Below are positions 10,760-20,955 of a stretch of 64,000 nt of DNA, in pieces; position 1 is the first letter of the stretch; the number at the start of each line of letters is the position of its first letter. Source of the DNA: Megaustenia siamemsis (lineage: Eukaryota > Mollusca > Gastropoda > Stylommatophora > Ariophantidae); the NCBI GenBank assembly GCA_032433765.1, contig JAVIAB010000059.1, forward strand, positions 63,208,178-63,272,177, in the 5' to 3' direction. Under the pieces are notes generated by a model. The model had not been told where the DNA came from, made no database searches, and saw only the letters and a program-made list of their open reading frames with translations. The position numbers were made by a program, and so were the translations under genes.

Positions 10760-11012
10760 AGATCCGCGACTGCTCAGTGGCTAGTGAACTGGACAACAAA
10801 GGACAAGAGGTAGGGTTCGATCCCAACCAACGGCTTCCGGGTTCACCCAGCCTGAGATGGGTAGCGTAGTTTTTTTTTCTGGGAAATAAATTGGCACGGG
10901 CGTAATACCGACCACATTACCCCAAAAATCATGTGCTGAAGGTCTATAAAAAGTATGGTCACTAACATCATATTCCCTATACGCCACTTGGCGTGACGAT
11001 ACACTTTACTAT
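10760..11012 (+). mobile_element. SINE-1, near full length
   Basis: The head has box A-like ctgctcagtgg near 10770-10782 and box B ggttcgatccc near 10815-10826. The body contains cgggttcacccagcctg, a T-run with ctgggaaat, gggcgtaataccgacc, attaccccaaaaatcatgtg and cgccacttggcgtgacg. The tail is short and A/T-rich. This is one of the best-preserved copies. Confidence 0.88.
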
Positions 11013-11287
11013 AGTTACATTTAATGTAACCCCTGAGCAGATTATCCTAACAAACTGTGTGTTTTAGATATTTTTTACATTTATTGTCTCGTTTCTCGTT
11101 GTTACTATGTAACTTTAATGTATTCTTTTTTAATTTCCAAAAAATTGGCACGGTCAGAGCGAATTCAACGCCTTGGAAGCGAGTATCCCAGGGGGTCGAT
11201 GCCAGGGCTTTTTCACCTGAGGGACCGCCGCCACCTTTGCTTGAACAACCCCGCCCTCTTAAATTAGCTATTACAAATAAATATATA
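11013..11287. other. Unassigned sequence
   Basis: Open frames on both strands (about 110 codons) cross this stretch, but they run into the LINE-A fragment and have no motif of their own. No gene is claimed. Confidence 0.35.
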
Positions 11288-11517
11288 GATGGTATTACAC
11301 AACAGGCCCTTTTCTGGAATCCCCAGGGGAAAAAAGATAAAGAGGAAGACCAAGGAATTCTTGGAGAAGACAGATGGAAGCAGAGATGAAAATGATGGGA
11401 AGACATGGAATGATCTTAAAAGAATGGTAAGAAACAGAACGACTTGGAAAGTGTTTGTTGAAGAGCTCCACAGGGAGCTGAAAGGTAGAAGAAGAAGAAG
11501 AAATAAATATATCTAAT
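11288..11517 (+). mobile_element. LINE-A, 3' end
   Basis: This aligns with 410-640: cttttctggaatccccaggg, gaggaagaccaaggaatt, agacatggaatgatctt, and the gagctccacagggagctga end followed by an AAG tail. Translation gives TWNDLKRMVRNRTTWKVF. Only about 75 codons survive. Confidence 0.85.
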
Positions 11518-11640
11518 TATTTTTCGCTCACAATAATGCATTGCTCACAGAGTTAAGGTATTTCTTTGATCTTTTCACGCAATGGATTTCAGATTTAACA
11601 TTTCTATTTAAAAATAAATCTCTATAAATTATTTAACAGT

Positions 11641-12675
11641 AATTGATATTAATGAACGAATTCAAAATGCCAAGAAAAAAACGTGTATGCAGGCGGAAAT
11701 TATTGTGATGGACCAAGTAGACCGATTAGTGAAGTAGGGGAAGCTATTAGAAATATGAAGTAGATGAAACTATTAGAGATATGAAGTAGATGAAACTATT
11801 AGAATTATGAAGTAGATGAAGCTATTAGAAATATGGAATAGATTAAACTATTAGAGATATGAAGTAGATGAAACTATAGGAGATATGAGGTAGATGAAGC
11901 TATCAGAAATATGGAGTAGATGAAACTATTAGAGATATGAGTAGTTGAAACTATTAGAGATATGAGTAGTTGAAACTATTAGAAATATGAGTAGTTGAAA
12001 CTATTAGAAATATGAGTAGTTGAAACTATTAGAAATATGAGTAGATGAAACTATTAGAAATATGAGTAGTTGAAACTATTAGAGATATGAGTAGTTGAAA
12101 CTATTAGAAATATGAGTAGTTGAAACTATTAGAAATATGAGTAGTTGAAACTATTAGAGATATGAGTAGTTGAAACTATAGGAGAAACGAGGTAGATGAA
12201 GCTATTAGAGATATGAGTAGTTGAAACTATTAGAGATATGAAGAAGATGAAACTATAGGAGAAACGAGGTAGATGAAGCTATTAGAGATATGAGTAGTTG
12301 AAACTATTAGAGATATGAGTAGTTGAAACTATTAGAAATATGAGTAGTTGAAACTATTAGAAATATGAGTAGTTGAAACTATTAGAGATATGAGTAGTTG
12401 AAACTATTAGAAATATGAGTAGTTGAAACTATTAGAAATATGAGTAGTTGAAACTATTAGAGATATGAGTAGTTGAAACTATTAGAAATATGAGTAGTTG
12501 AAACTATTAGAGATATGAGTAGTTGAAACTATTAGAAATATGAGTAGTTGAAACTATTAGAGATATGAAGTAGATGAAACTATAGGAGATATGAAGTAGA
12601 TGTAGCTACTAGAATTATGAAGAGCGGCAAAGCTCCAGGGCTGCATGAAGTGAAAAGGAAGGAACTAAGAAGCAT
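11641..12675 (+). mobile_element. LINE reverse-transcriptase relic interrupted by a tandem array
   Basis: Before the array, 11707-11760 encodes DGPSRPISEVGEAIRNMK, the segment that precedes the palm of LINE reverse transcriptases. After the array, 12602-12675 encodes ATRIMKSGKAPGLHEV, the continuation (compare NMKAGKAPGPDNI in LINE-E at 26.43 kb). The two halves therefore belong to one LINE copy, and the roughly 870-bp array between them is an expansion of the EVxEAIRNM segment. No other part of the ORF is recognisable beside it. Confidence 0.75.
11738..12612. repeat. Minisatellite, 25/26-bp unit, about 34 copies, LINE-derived
   Basis: Edge units (26 bp) contain GAAGTAGATGAAACTATTAG plus AGATAT. 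Inner units lose one base to give GAGTAGTTGAAACTATTAGA plus NATAT (25 bp). The edge form translates as EVDEAIRNM, a piece of the flanking reverse-transcriptase coding sequence. A composite block containing gaaacgaggtagatgaagc occurs twice (about 12180 and 12260), indicating block duplication inside the array. Confidence 0.95.
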
Positions 12676-12754
12676 AGAAGGTTTCTTTTTTTATATTACA
12701 GATAACAAAACTACTAAATGATAATTATAATACAGGTTTTATCACTTGTGAGTT

Positions 12755-12900
12755 GTGAAGGAGATGAGATGTCTGAGAAAAGTGTTTGGGGTAACAAGAA
12801 AAGACAAAATCAGAAATGATATTATAAGAGAAAGAGTAGATGATGAACGAATTCTAGGCTACACGCAGAAACAACTGATACTCATTTTGGATGGTTATTG
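12755..12900 (+). mobile_element. LINE-C-like, C-terminal fragment
   Basis: One frame reads EMRCLRKVFGVTRKDKIRND, then IIRERVDDERILGYTQKQL, which aligns with LINE-C at 40.27-40.38 kb (EMRCLRKVTNNTRRDRIPNE). It is cut off before the GH motif and followed by a GATT microsatellite. Confidence 0.75.
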
Positions 12901-12903
12901 ATT

Positions 12904-12934
<31 letters not shown>

Positions 12935-12935
12935 C
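12897..12935. repeat. (GATT)n microsatellite
   Basis: Imperfect tgattgattgatagattg units separate a plus-strand LINE-C piece from the 3' end of the minus-strand LINE-H. Confidence 0.9.
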
Positions 12936-14650
12936 AACCTTTTGGGTCGAATACAGTGCATCGAGCAGAAGTGTCAGTTGTCCGTGTCTGACGGGCTGCC
13001 GAAAGCTGTTTTAGTTCTTGGTTGTTTCTGAGACCCATAGCTACGCTCTCTTTGATGATGGTTCTACGCTGGGATTCTTTCGGTTTTTCACATTTTCTTT
13101 TACCATCTGGTCTCCATATAAGGACATGGTGAGGTAGCCCTCTAACATCTATTCTGGTCTCCATATAAGGACCTGGTGAGGTAGCCCTCTAACATCTATT
13201 CTGGTCTCCATATAAGGACCTGGTGAGGTAGCTCTCTAACACCTATTCTGGTCTCCATATAAGGACCTGGTGAGGTAGCCCTCTAACATCTATTCTGGTC
13301 TCCATATAAGGACCTGGTGAGGTAGCCCTCTAACATCTATTCTGGTCTCCATATAAGGACATGGTGAGGTAGCCCTCTAACATCTATTCTGGTCTCCATA
13401 TAAGGACATGGTGAGGTAGCCCTCTAACATCTATTCTGGTCTCCATAAAAGGACATGGTGAGGTAACCTTCTATTGCCCATTATGGTCTCCATATTAGGG
13501 CCTGGTGAGGTAGCCCTCTAACATCTATTCTGGTCTCCATATAAGGACCTGGTGAGGTAGCCCTCTAACATCTATTCTGGTCTCCATATAAGGACCTGGT
13601 GAGGTAGCTCTCTAACATCTATTCTGGTCTCCATATAAGGACCTGGTGAGGTAGCCCTCTAACATCTATTCTGGTCTCCATAAAAGGACCTGGTGAGGTA
13701 GCTCTCTAACATCTATTCTGGTCTCCATATAAGGACATGGTGAGGTAGCCCTCTAACATCTATTCTGGTCTCCATATAAGGACCTGGTGAGGTAGCCCTC
13801 TAACATCTATTCTGGTCTCCATATAAGGACCTGGTGAGGTAGCCCTCTAACATCTATTCTGGTCTCCATATTAGGGCCTGGTGAAGTAGCCCTCTAACAT
13901 CTATTCTGGTCTCCATATAATGACCTGGTGAGGTAGCCCTTTAACATCTATTCTGGTCTCCATAAAATGACCTGGTGAGGTAGCCTTCTAACATCTATTC
14001 TGGTCTCCATATAATGACCTGGTGAGGTAGCCCTCTAATATCTATTCTGGTCTCCATATAATGACCTGGTGAGGTAGCCCTCTAACATCTATTCTGGTCT
14101 CCATATAATGACCTGGTGAGGTAGCCCTCTAACATCTATTCTGGTCTCCATATAAGGACCTGGTGAAGTACATTCTGTGGTTGTGGCCAAGGTATTTCTA
14201 GCGTCATTTTCTAACGTAATTGGATACATAATCCCTGTTTAGTTTCATGTCTTATTTCTGTAATTGATTTGAAGTCTAACCAACGGATGTCTACTAGACT
14301 TCGAAGATATTTGTTCTCAAAAGCTTTCACTCTTTGGTCTAGATCTTTTGTTTATTTCCAACACTTGCAGCCGTGTGTTAATAGTGGAATCACACAGAGA
14401 TTAACGGTTTTGAGTTTTTTGTGATTACTATGTACCTTTGAAATATAAATATCTGAGAGCCTGCTACAAGCGTTTCACGCCCATGAAACTCGGGTCTTTA
14501 TTTCAGTTATTGTATCAACTGTTATTGGTATCTTACTACCAAGGTGTTTGAAATTTCGAACTTTTTCTAGACTTTGACTGTTTAGTTTGATGTGGTCCGG
14601 TATGTTGTCGGTGTTGATACATTTTTTTTCCGAAGCGTAGGTTTGGAGAC
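12934..14650 (-). mobile_element. LINE-H, C-terminal part split by a 47-bp array
   Basis: On the minus strand the upstream part (14475-14640) encodes KVRNFKHLGSKIPIT, and TEIKTRVSWA follows. A degraded region to about 14180 includes a YLGHNHRM-like motif. After the array, 12934-13140 encodes GLPHHVLIWRPDGKRK, then NQELKQLSAARQ, and stops after VFDPKG. The order matches a LINE C-terminal region (GH motif, then the basic GKRK tract). Multiple stops and the roughly 1-kb array disable it. Confidence 0.75.
13109..14168. repeat. Minisatellite, 47-bp unit, about 22 copies, LINE-derived
   Basis: Units contain GGTCTCCATATAAGGACCTG, then GTGAGGTAGCCCTCTAACAT and CTATTCT. On the minus strand a unit encodes RGLPHHVLIWRP, which is the coding sequence of the flanking LINE-H at its 13.1-kb edge. 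Variation alternates ACATGG/ACCTGG and ATAAGG/ATAATG. Units near 13900-14130 share the AATGACC form, showing local homogenisation. Since 47 is not a multiple of three, no long ORF forms. Confidence 0.95.
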
Positions 14651-14652
14651 CA

Positions 14653-14662
14653 TCATCATCAC

Positions 14663-14708
<46 letters not shown>

Positions 14709-14709
14709 G
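14653..14709. repeat. (ATC)n / (ATG)n microsatellite, LINE-F tail
   Basis: About 18 CAT triplets on the plus strand. On the minus strand this follows directly on the GTR stop codon of LINE-F, so it is the expanded ATG-repeat tail of that element. LINE-H begins on the other side. Confidence 0.93.
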
Positions 14710-15200
14710 AGTGCCATCTCCGCAATGAAGGTTGGCTACCACGGAGCGCCATTCTGCTCTGTCTCTTGCTTTGATGGTGCAGGTTGTCATAGGCTGGTTT
14801 GTCCATCGTTTGATGTTACTCGTCCATGTTAGTCTTGGTCTGCCTCTGCCTCTTTTACCTTGTATTTTCCCCTCCAGGATTACTTTTAGTAAGCTGTTGT
14901 GTCTTTTAACATGGCCCAAAAATCGCATTTGTCTTGTTTGAATTGTGTTTAGTAGTTCTCTTTTCATTTTTAGTTGTTTTAAGATTTCATCGTTTGTTTT
15001 CTTTTCCGTCCATCCAACTCTACCTATTCTTCTATATATCCACATTTCAAAGGCTTCAATTCTCTGTTCTGTTCTCTTGTCTAATGTCCATGTTTCTGCA
15101 CCGTATAGGAGTGTTGAGAAGACATAACATTTTGCTATTCTCAGTCTTAGCCCTGGTGTTATTTGTCTGAAGACCAACTTGTGACAAGTGTTGGGGATGA
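14704..15200 (-). mobile_element. LINE-F, intact C-terminal coding end
   Basis: An uninterrupted frame (about 165 codons) reads LRLRIAKCYVFSTLLYGAET, WTLDKRTEQRIEAFEMWIYR, KTNDEILKQLKMKRELL, FLGHVKRHNSLLK, GKRGRGRPRLTW and SVVANLHCGDGTR. It is the C-terminal region after the reverse transcriptase. The stop codon lies within the ATG-repeat tail. The 5' truncation lies near 15200. It is the best-preserved LINE-F end in the window and was probably inserted recently. Confidence 0.9.
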
Positions 15201-15225
15201 TTGATCTTTTCCTGGGTATGCGCAT

Positions 15226-15369
15226 GCGCGGTGCTAGGAAGTACTATATCATCCACGAGGTCGAGATATTTAAAGAATTTTATCGATGATCCGCTTTATG
15301 TCCAGACGTGTGACTTCCATGCATTTACCCTAGTTGGCAAATCTAGAAATAATACCATTCCTTATCATA
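15226..15369. other. Unassigned sequence
   Basis: No repeat or gene is recognised between LINE-F and the SINE-1 tandem. Confidence 0.35.
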
Positions 15370-15489
15370 CAAAATGGGTGCCGGATTTTTTTCTTGGAAA
15401 GTAAAGCGGCACTGGCGTAATACCGACCACATTACCGCGAAAATTATGTGCTGAAGTTATGTAAAATTTATGGTCGCTAACACCATATT
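15370..15489 (+). mobile_element. SINE-1, body fragment
   Basis: It starts within the body at aaatgggtgccgg, continues through ggaaagtaaagcggcac, gcgtaataccgacc and attatgtgctgaag, and stops at caccatattc. There it joins the head of a second SINE-1 copy without spacer. The two copies therefore form a head-to-tail partial dimer. Confidence 0.85.
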
Positions 15490-15735
15490 CGCGATAGCTC
15501 AGTGGTTAGTGAACTGGACTACAAAGGATAAGAGGTAGGGTTCGATCCCAACCGACGGCTTCCGGGTTCACCCAGCCTTAAATGGGTACCGGTTTTTTTC
15601 TGGGAAAGTAAAGCGGCACGTTGTAATACGGACCACATTACCCCGAAAATCTTGTGGTGAAGGTCTGTAAAAGTTATAGTCACTAACACCATATTCTCTT
15701 TACGCCACTGGGCGTGACGGGGCTCTTTTTACTTA
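15490..15735 (+). mobile_element. SINE-1, full-length copy
   Basis: Box A is tagctcagtgg at 15495-15505 and box B is ggttcgatccc at 15539-15549, so the internal promoter is well preserved. The body follows in standard order to cgccactgggcgtgacgggg. The tail (ctctttttactt) overlaps the target site of the full-length LINE-L, which therefore inserted into or beside this SINE's 3' end. Confidence 0.92.
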
Positions 15736-15737
15736 CC

Positions 15738-18700
15738 TATCTATCTATCTATCTATTGACCTTTCGAGCCGTAACCGGCCCATAGGGCGTAGACCAAGAT
15801 ACACCTTCTCCTATATGAATTTTTGTTCTAGCAGTTTTCTTTTAAAGATATTTTATCAAATCTCGCCATCTGTCTCTGTTCTGTGCAAGCAGTTCTATCT
15901 CATTGAGGGAGCCGATTCCTGCTGCTCTTGCCTCTCTCATCAATGTTCTTCTCAGTGTCTCCCTGGGTCTTCCTCTTTTTCTTTTACCTGTTGTTTCCCA
16001 TATGAGGGCTTGCTTTGCTATTCGATTATTATCTCTTCTCATCACATGTCCAACGTATGACCATCGTCTTTTCTTTATTACTGAAGATATTAGTGGTTGA
16101 TTGGCGATTTCTCTAATTTCCTCGTTTGTTTTGAATTCGTTCCATTCTATACCAAGTATTTTCCTTAGACATTTATTTTCGAATGCGTTCAACTTTGTTT
16201 CTATATCTCTTGTTGTTTTCCAGCTTTCACACGCATACGTAAGGGTTGATAGTACATTTGATTTGAATAGCCTAAGTTTTGTGTTTGTGCTAATGAGTTT
16301 TGATTTCCACAACTTTTCAAGGCTTCTGAAAGACATTGCTGCTTTAGCCAGTCTGATTCTAATTTCTTTGCTCGTATCCCCTTCTCGATCAATGTGACTT
16401 CCAAGATAGATGAAGTGATCGATCTCTTCTACTGGTTTGTTTTCCATGTATATTTTGTCACTTGTTGGAATTAAACTTTTCATGACTTTAGTCTTTTCAT
16501 GATTGACCTCAAGCCCAATTTTGCTGGCTATTGATGATAGTTCATTTGTGTTTTCCTGCATCGTTTTTATCTGATTGCTGATGAGAACTATGTCATCAGC
16601 AAAGTCCAGGTCCTCCAAATGGTCTCCTTGTATCCATTCGATGCCTTTATTACCAGTGCAGCATTTCTTCATTATGAAGTCCATAACAATTCCAAATAAC
16701 AAGGGCGATAAAATACATCCTTGTTTAACCCCAGTTTCTATTGGGAAACATTCGCTCAGTCCTTCCTCTGTTCGAACTGCACATGTGTAACCATCATACA
16801 TGTCTTTGATAATATTTATGATTTTTGATGGTAAGCCATATTGCTTCAGAATTTTCCACAAAGAATCTCTATGAATACTATCAAATGCTTTTTTGAAGTC
16901 GATGAAGTTAAGTACAAAAGGTTTTTGCTTTTCAATGTGTTCCTCCAATATAAGTCGTAGAGTGAAAATGTGGTCAAGACAGCTTCTCCCTTTTCTAAAC
17001 CCAGCCTGTTCTTCACGCATTACTGTATCTATTGAATCCTTTATTCTATTTAGGATGATTTTACAGAATAATTTTGAGGCAACTGACAAAAGTGTCACGC
17101 CTCTCCAATTGTTACAATCTCTAAGATTGCCCTTTTTTGGGATCTTAACAATGATTCCTTTTTTCCATTTATGAGGCGTCTTCTCTGTTTTCCAAATGAT
17201 GTTGAACATTTTTTGGAGATGTATTAAATTATGGCTATCAATTGCCTTGAGGATCTCAGCTGTTAACTTATCCTCTCCAGCAGCCTTGTTATTGGTCATT
17301 AGCTTTAAGGTGGTTTCTATTTCACTCAAGGTGAAGTCATCTAAATTTACATCTAATTCTGCTGCTGGTGTTTCAGCTTCAAAATCTATTAAACTGTGAG
17401 GTAGTGGACGGTTAAGAATTTCTTTGAAGTGTTCCGCCCAACGGGCTTTTATGTCTGCGCTTGTTGTTAGCATTAATCCAGATTTGTCTAGAATTGGTGT
17501 TCCACTGGATGTATAGGTGTTTGTCAGCATCTTTTGTACAGTATAAAGAGTTCTGCTGTCTCCTGTAATTGCAGCTGTCTCTGCTTTCTCTGCCAAGTTG
17601 TCTATATAAGCTCTTGTATCTCTTCTTGCCGAACTTTTCACTTTGTTGTCTAATTCTTTGTATGTTGCTTTTGCCAGAACCTTTCCAAGATCTGTCTTTA
17701 CATTAGTCATGGCTCTCTTCGCTTCTCTTCTTTCTTTGATGTATTTCCATGTGGTGTCTGAGATCCAAGCTCGTTTTTCCATTTTCTTCAGTCCAGCACT
17801 TGCTTCTGCTGCTGTCATTAGTATTTTGCTCTGTGAGTCCCACATTTCATTGATATCTAAGTCTATTTCACCAAGTGCTGAATAACAATTACTTAGCTCT
17901 ATGTTAAACTTTTCCTTTATTGCTTCATCTTTCAGTTTATGACTATCAATTTTATGTGTAATTGACCTCTTCTGTTGGTTTCTAAATTTTAATCTTATTT
18001 TCCCAATGCACAGGTTGTGGTCACTATTAACATCAGCACCTCTGTATGCTCTTACATCTATTAATGATGATCTGAATTGTTGTTTAATACATAGGTGGTC
18101 AATTTGATTTGATGTTCTATCATCAGGAGATATCCATGTTGTTTTGTGGATATTTTTATGTGGAAATAATGTCCCACCTATAACTAAATTTTCTATTAAA
18201 CATAATTCTATTAATCTTTCTCCATTCTGACTTGTTGTATTACAGCCTTCTCTCCCCATCACATGTTCCACTCCTGCGTTATCTTGTCCTACTTTGGCGT
18301 TGAAGTCTCCCATTACAATTAAAAGATCGTGTTTTGGTATTTTGTTTATAAGTTGTTGCAGTTGGTTATAAAAATCATCCTTAACTTCATCATCAGCTTC
18401 GTTAGTAGGCGCATAACATTGAATAATTGAAAGTCTTCCATGTTTTGTTTTGTATCGTGTTCGTATCAGACGGCTATTTACCGGTTCCCATTCTAATAAA
18501 CTTCTTGCAGCTTTGTCTGTCATCATTATGCCTACTCCTTCACGGTGTTTTCCATCTTCCCTTCCAGAAAAAAACTACTATTTTATTATCAATAGATCTC
18601 CTACCTGTTCCAGGCCAGCGCATTTCGCTTAATCCTAAAATATCTAGATCGTATCTGTCCATCTCGCTCGCGACCTGTGCATGTTTCGTCGGAGCGGCCA

Positions 18701-18914
18701 TTGTTCGCACATTCCAGAATCCTATTTTTGTTGTTGTTTTAGGGCCGAAAAAACTATCACTACTATCTACTGCTAATTTACACATTCTGTATCAGGTCTA
18801 CGTTTCATTAACAACATCGTTTTTACGATAGCGGCTTGTTAAACCTCTGATCAACGGTTTTATACCAAGCCGGAGAAAAATAATTCCTCCATTTTGGAAA
18901 CAACCGGAAAAAAA
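15738..18914 (-). mobile_element. LINE-L, full-length APE-type non-LTR retrotransposon
   Basis: The element is bounded by an identical 11-bp direct repeat, ttttacttacc, at 15727-15737 and 18915-18925, which I read as its target-site duplication. On the minus strand it starts with a T-run and an ETS-like ccggttgtttcc followed by an aaaatggagg core, has a leader of about 129 bases, one long ORF, a 3' UTR of about 80 bases and a tail of GATA repeats (ctat on the plus strand, 15737-15758). Only one ORF is present. It is the only copy here with both ends. Clade assignment (RTE/RTE-X, CR1 or Jockey-like) is not possible without a search. Confidence 0.92.
15842..18785 (-). CDS. LINE-L ORF: APE endonuclease plus reverse transcriptase (one frameshift)
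   Basis: The start at 18785 is supported by a TGA three codons upstream. The first frame (18785-18540) has the endonuclease motifs GFWNVRTM and LGLSEMRW. The second frame (to 15842) has YAPTNEADDE, GDFNAKVG (residues 73-80 counted from its first Met at 18526) and NSDHNL (168-171). Then come the reverse-transcriptase motifs QAGFRKGRS (508-516), FIDFKKAFDS, KQGCILSP and the catalytic FADD (642-645). A C-terminal region has RRWSYVGHVMRR and GKRKRGRPR. The frames are separated only by a 7-A run at 18568-18574, where one base fewer would keep the frame. The protein would be about 980 residues. It copies its own RNA at a nicked target. No RNase H motif is present. Confidence 0.9.
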
Positions 18915-18925
18915 TTTTACTTACC

Positions 18926-19105
18926 ACACGAAGCATATATTAAAAGAGAAGAGGGCAGAAGAACAAGAGGCAGACCCAGTGTAAAATGGACATACAGTAT
19001 CAACGAAGTGCTACAACATCAATTTACAATTAATGAAGCAGTCAAAAGGACGAGAACTAGATCTTTGTATCTTATTCTACACCCTAACGGGTACAAGAGG
19101 AAGTG
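18926..19105 (+). mobile_element. LINE-M, extreme C-terminal fragment
   Basis: The frame encodes KREEGRRTRGRPSVKWT, then SINEVLQHQFTINEAVKRTR and a stop after NGYKRK. The basic GRP tract and the terminal NGY end are typical of a LINE ORF2 C-terminus. It lies just outside the target-site duplication of LINE-L, so it was part of the pre-insertion site. No second copy occurs in this window. Confidence 0.65.
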
Positions 19106-19124
19106 AAGAAAGAAAAGAAAGAGA

Positions 19125-19500
19125 TTAGCCAAATAAACAAAGATGCTTCTCAATGCAAATGCTATAGAACTATGAGTCTAATGGGTCATGTGACCAAGAT
19201 ATTGTTTCATATAACGATGAAAAGAGCCAGGAATAAGATCGGACATGGAACGTCTGAACAAGAATGTGGCGTTGTAGTAAAGGAAAGATACAGTACAACA
19301 TCACATGGATCATTTTAAAAAAATATTGATCGGAAGCGCTGTAGGATTCAAACATGTGCAGATGTTTCGTTGAGTATAGTCAGGTATTCGACAAAGTAAA
19401 ACACAAAAACGTAATACAAATGATAAATCTTACAGGATTGATTAGCAACAAAACGTATAGGAAACAATCAGCAGCAGTCAAGGTAGATAACCAAGAGAAT
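19125..19500 (+). mobile_element. LINE reverse-transcriptase fragment (LINE-D/E type)
   Basis: In shifting frames the sequence encodes YRTMSLMGHVTKILFHI, ARNKIGHGTSEQECGVV, then CFVEYSQVFDKVKHKNVIQM. These correspond to the reverse-transcriptase fingers and palm (compare SHMTKILLRIIM and CFIDYTKEFDKVKH in LINE-E at 26.6-26.86 kb). The catalytic YADD part is missing. The segment between VKERYS and CRCF is shortened. It ends where a minus-strand LINE-F end begins. Confidence 0.8.
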
Positions 19501-19502
19501 TT

Positions 19503-19812
19503 ATCATCATCATTGAGTGCCGTCTCCACATCGAAGGTTGGCTACCATGGAGCGCCATTGCTCTGTCGCTTACTTTGATGGTGCAGGTTGTCATAGACTG
19601 ATTTTTCCATCTTTTGATGCTACTCATCCATGTTAACTTTTACTGCCTCTATTTACCTTGTATTATCCTTTCCTTGACTACTTTTAGTAGGCGTCTTTTA
19701 ACATACCCCAACAATCTCATTTGGCATGTCTGATTTGTGTTTAATAGTTCTCTTTTAATTTTTAGTTGTTTTAAGACTTCATCGTTTGTTTTCTTTTTAT
19801 TTCATCCAATTC
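19503..19812 (-). mobile_element. LINE-F, 3' end (decayed)
   Basis: It begins with atcatcatcattgagtgccg (tail and stop region) and contains the complement of the KTNDEVLKQLKIKREL and VANLRCGDGTR coding. Several deletions are present relative to 14704-15060. It abuts a LINE-D 3' end in the same orientation. Confidence 0.8.
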
Positions 19813-20250
19813 TTGACCATTCATCATCATGTGCCATACCTGCTGGCGTAGGCGATCATGTCCTTCCACAATCTTCTATCTACAGCGCATCGTATCAGTT
19901 CGGTTGTTGACTGTTTTCCATGTCATGACACCAAGCTATCCAGTATTTTCTCTCTTTGTCGTCCGCGATCTCTCTATCCTTTTATTTTGCCAGTTGTAAC
20001 CAAGTATACCAACTTTCCTCTCCTCATTATGTGTCCGAAAAATGCTGAATTTTGTCTTTCTGATGTTTTTTAGGAGATGCTTTTTTGTGTTGGCCTCTTT
20101 GAGAACTTCCTCATTGGTCTTTTTAGCTGTCCAGGGAACTTTCAACATTCTTCTGAGAAACCCCATCTCTGTGGCCTCTAATCGTCTTTTCATTTGTTTG
20201 TCTACTGTCCATAATTCGCTTCCATAGGTCAGAATTGGTGTTGACCATAT
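19813..20250 (-). mobile_element. LINE-D, C-terminal end
   Basis: The 3' terminus is atcatcatgtgccatacc at 19820 (the complement of the YGT stop and ATG tail). Coding on the minus strand includes MKRRLEATEMGFLRRMLKV, AKKTNEEVLKEA and RKVGILGYNWQNK-like sequence. Frameshifts are present. The 5' truncation lies near 20250, at a gttgaccatattactg junction. Confidence 0.82.
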
Positions 20251-20955
20251 TACTGTTTCAATATTATCAAAGTAATTTTAGAACCACTGTTGGTAACTGT
20301 TAAAATTATTAGCAATCGTATACCTAATGTTAACGCCTTACCCTTCTGCTTAAATAGAACAAAAAATATCTTTCCTTGAGCACCTGTCCATTTTCTTCTA
20401 CAGTGAACTTGAGTGGAAGTCAGACCCATGACTAGATTGCTCTTCAACTCACTCGGTGATCTTCAAGCACTCGGTTGGTGCTCGTTGAATAATAAACAAC
20501 TATGTCACACTTAACAGAAATGGATGCCGCCTTCACCGGGCAGTCTACTATAGCGTTCGGCTTATTTTATTTTGGTAAGACTAGACTTCAAGTTTACGTT
20601 ACTGTTCGAGTAGTTAATTTTACTGTTAGTTTTACGGGAATTTTGGGGGGAAAACTTAGGGTAGGTAAATATAGTTTCTCATAACAAAACTTTTACAGGT
20701 AGCACTTTATTTTATACGTTTGGTTTTATCGCATGGTTGGGTAGATTTTAACCAGATTAATGAGAATGAGGCAGGGTCAAGTTAGGTCATCGCAGTATTA
20801 AACACTATATTTGTTTTATGTATTTATTTTAAATGTATGTTTTTGTTTTATGATTTTTATTTACTCGTTTGTTTTTTGTTCTATTTATTTGAATCGGGGT
20901 CGTCATTGCTGTACTCAAAAAACGTAGTTTTATTTCAAATTTTTGTCGGAAAAAA
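20251..20955. other. Unassigned AT-rich sequence
   Basis: Short ORFs occur (for example 20502-20684, beginning MSHLTEMDAAFTGQ), but I see no domain, splice-flanked exon or repeat. No function is claimed. Confidence 0.35.
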
